Assembly (NCBI RefSeq): GCF_026241095.1
Contig: NZ_JAPFGB010000024.1
Coordinates: forward strand, 1-64,000
Source: Saccharopolyspora sp. NFXS83
GTDB lineage: Bacteria; Actinomycetota; Actinomycetes; Mycobacteriales; Pseudonocardiaceae
Length of the DNA: 64,000 bases
Direction: 5' to 3'
Below the pieces are notes generated by a model, which searched no databases, was not told the DNA's origin, and saw only the letters and a program-made list of their open reading frames with translations. Shown here in pieces: positions 62,949-64,000 of this stretch. Every line of letters begins with the position of its first letter. Positions within the stretch are counted from its first letter, which is position 1. The translations under genes were made by a program, and so were the position numbers.

Positions 62949-63992
62949 TCAGGCGGTCACGTGCGTGCCGTCCCGAACGGTGCCGACGTACTCCTCCACG
63001 AGGTCTTCCAGAGCGACGACGCCCTGCGGCGTCCCGTCCGCGTCGACCGCGGTGGCCAGGTGGCTGCGCGCCCGCCGCAGCGAGGTCAGCGCCTGGTCCA
63101 GGCGGGCCGCCACCGGCACCGTCGGGAGCCTGCGCACCCGGCTCGCCGCGACCCGCGTGGACGGTTCGGCGCCCGCCTGGTCCAGCACGTCCTTCACGTG
63201 CAGGTAGCCGAGCAGCTCACCGGACTCCGCGCGCACCGGGAAGCGGGAGAAGCCGGTGCTGGACACCGCGTGCTCCACATCGCCCAGCGTCGGATCGCCC
63301 GGCAGGCTGGTGACCTGGTCCAGCGGCACCAGCACATCGGCGACGGTGTGCTCCACCGAGGACAACGTCTGCGCCAGCCTGCGGTGCTCGGACTGCTCCA
63401 GCAGCCCCTCCCGGCGGGACTCCACCAGCAGTTCGGCCAGCTCGGAGGACGTGTAGGCCGTGTCCAGCTCGTCCTTCGGCTCCACCTTGAGCAGCTTGAG
63501 CACGCCGTTGGCCATCATGTTGAACAGCGCGATCAACGGCCGCGCCAGCTTCACGAACGCCACCAGCGCGGGCACCAGCCACAGCGCGAGGCGCTCCGGG
63601 TCGGCCAGCGCCAGGTTCTTCGGCACCATCTCGCCGACCAGCACGTGCAGCACGACGACGATCGCTAGCGCGATCGTGAAGCCCACCGCGTGCACGACCG
63701 GTGCCGGTACCGAGAACGGTTCGATGAGCAGCTCCAGCCGGTGCGCCACGGCGGGTTCACCGAGCCGCCCCAGCCCCAGCGAGCACAGGGTGATGCCCAG
63801 CTGGGCACTGGTGAGCATCAGCGAGCCCTCCTGGCTCGCCTTGATCACGGTGCGGGCCCGGCTCACGCCCTGGTCCAGCAACGCCTCCAACCGGTCCCGG
63901 CGGGAGGACAGCAGCGAGAACTCCGCGCCCACGAAGAACGCGTTGAGCAGCAGCAACAGCACTCCGAGCAGGATCGCCACGGTGTCGCTCAT
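62949..63992 (-). CDS. CNNM/CorC-type membrane protein with CBS domains
   Basis: A 347-residue membrane protein of the HlyC/CorC-CNNM family, linked to Mg2+/Co2+ or Na+ export. The DUF21 membrane domain is about 1-190 with three to four helices: LLLLNAFFVGAEFSLLSSRR, LGITLCSLGLGRLGEPAVA and VLVGEMVPKNLALADPERLA. CBS repeats are about 205-335 (VADVLVPLDQVTSLP; GYLHVKDVLDQAG; GVVALEDLVEEYVG). The CorC C-terminal domain is absent, as in the shorter member of the actinobacterial pair. Its partner gene, usually just upstream, would lie beyond the window end. Confidence 0.9.
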   Translation of the reverse strand: MSDTVAILLGVLLLLLNAFFVGAEFSLLSSRRDRLEALLDQGVSRARTVIKASQEGSLMLTSAQLGITLCSLGLGRLGEPAVAHRLELLIEPFSVPAPVVHAVGFTIALAIVVVLHVLVGEMVPKNLALADPERLALWLVPALVAFVKLARPLIALFNMMANGVLKLLKVEPKDELDTAYTSSELAELLVESRREGLLEQSEHRRLAQTLSSVEHTVADVLVPLDQVTSLPGDPTLGDVEHAVSSTGFSRFPVRAESGELLGYLHVKDVLDQAGAEPSTRVAASRVRRLPTVPVAARLDQALTSLRRARSHLATAVDADGTPQGVVALEDLVEEYVGTVRDGTHVTA

Positions 63993-64000
63993 CGGGTCCC

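Overview
The window is about 72% GC by eye, has GTG/ATG/TTG starts with strong GGAGG-type ribosome sites, many 4-nt start/stop overlaps, and gene blocks typical of Actinobacteria (garA, Rv1830-type MerR, WhiJ/DUF397 pairs, a mycofactocin-type SDR, an IdeR/DmdR iron box, a DasR-like site). It looks like a chromosomal segment of a Pseudonocardiaceae-type actinomycete such as Saccharopolyspora; the genus is inference. I see no rRNA, tRNA, transposase, integrase or CRISPR array.

Left part (1-22.2 kb). A 44-bp tandem repeat is followed by a homocysteine S-methyltransferase, a WhiJ-like XRE regulator with its DUF397 partner, a secreted PI-PLC-like enzyme, an orphan DUF397 gene, a GlcD-type FAD oxidase and an AAC(6')-like acetyltransferase. 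Next comes an amino-acid catabolic block: ALDH - FAD amine oxidase and amino-acid dehydrogenase - LysR - fused alpha/beta 2-oxoacid dehydrogenase E1 on the minus strand, opposite ornithine-cyclodeaminase-like - serine hydrolase on the plus strand. A YtcJ-type amidohydrolase pair and a second amino-acid dehydrogenase follow; the latter has a promoter, a 24-residue leader ORF and a hairpin upstream. cspA with a structured 5' UTR and an epimerase close this part.

Middle (22.2-41.2 kb). Enoyl-CoA hydratase, an XRE-TetR fusion regulator opposite an MFS exporter, an APC permease, a large catalase and a VTT-domain membrane protein come first. Then follows a malonate locus (FCD GntR regulator, MatC transporter, MatB synthetase, and a fused AccD/AccA-like carboxyltransferase in place of malonyl-CoA decarboxylase), with two copies of AGTGGT-N11-ACCACT in the divergent promoter. 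An iron-box-controlled 2,3-dihydroxybenzoate operon (dhbA, C, E, B) follows, with a free-standing aryl carrier protein and no NRPS in view.

Right part (41.2-64 kb). A GAF regulator lies opposite aldehyde dehydrogenase-DUF779. A GH20 hexosaminidase with a DasR-like site and prpE follow. The conserved pgsA-like - gcvH - garA - bifunctional nuclease - MerR - glycine riboswitch - gcvP block is present, but ftsR is missing from its usual place. A Cys-less HesB-like protein, a conserved unknown, a six-gene CoA-catabolic operon headed by a mycofactocin-type SDR, and a CNNM/CBS membrane protein end the window.

The most unusual feature is a dispersed structured repeat (about 11.12, 30.09 and 41.24 kb). 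Its long stem covaries between copies while the apical loop and a side linker are conserved. It is a candidate unrecognised RNA or palindromic DNA element.
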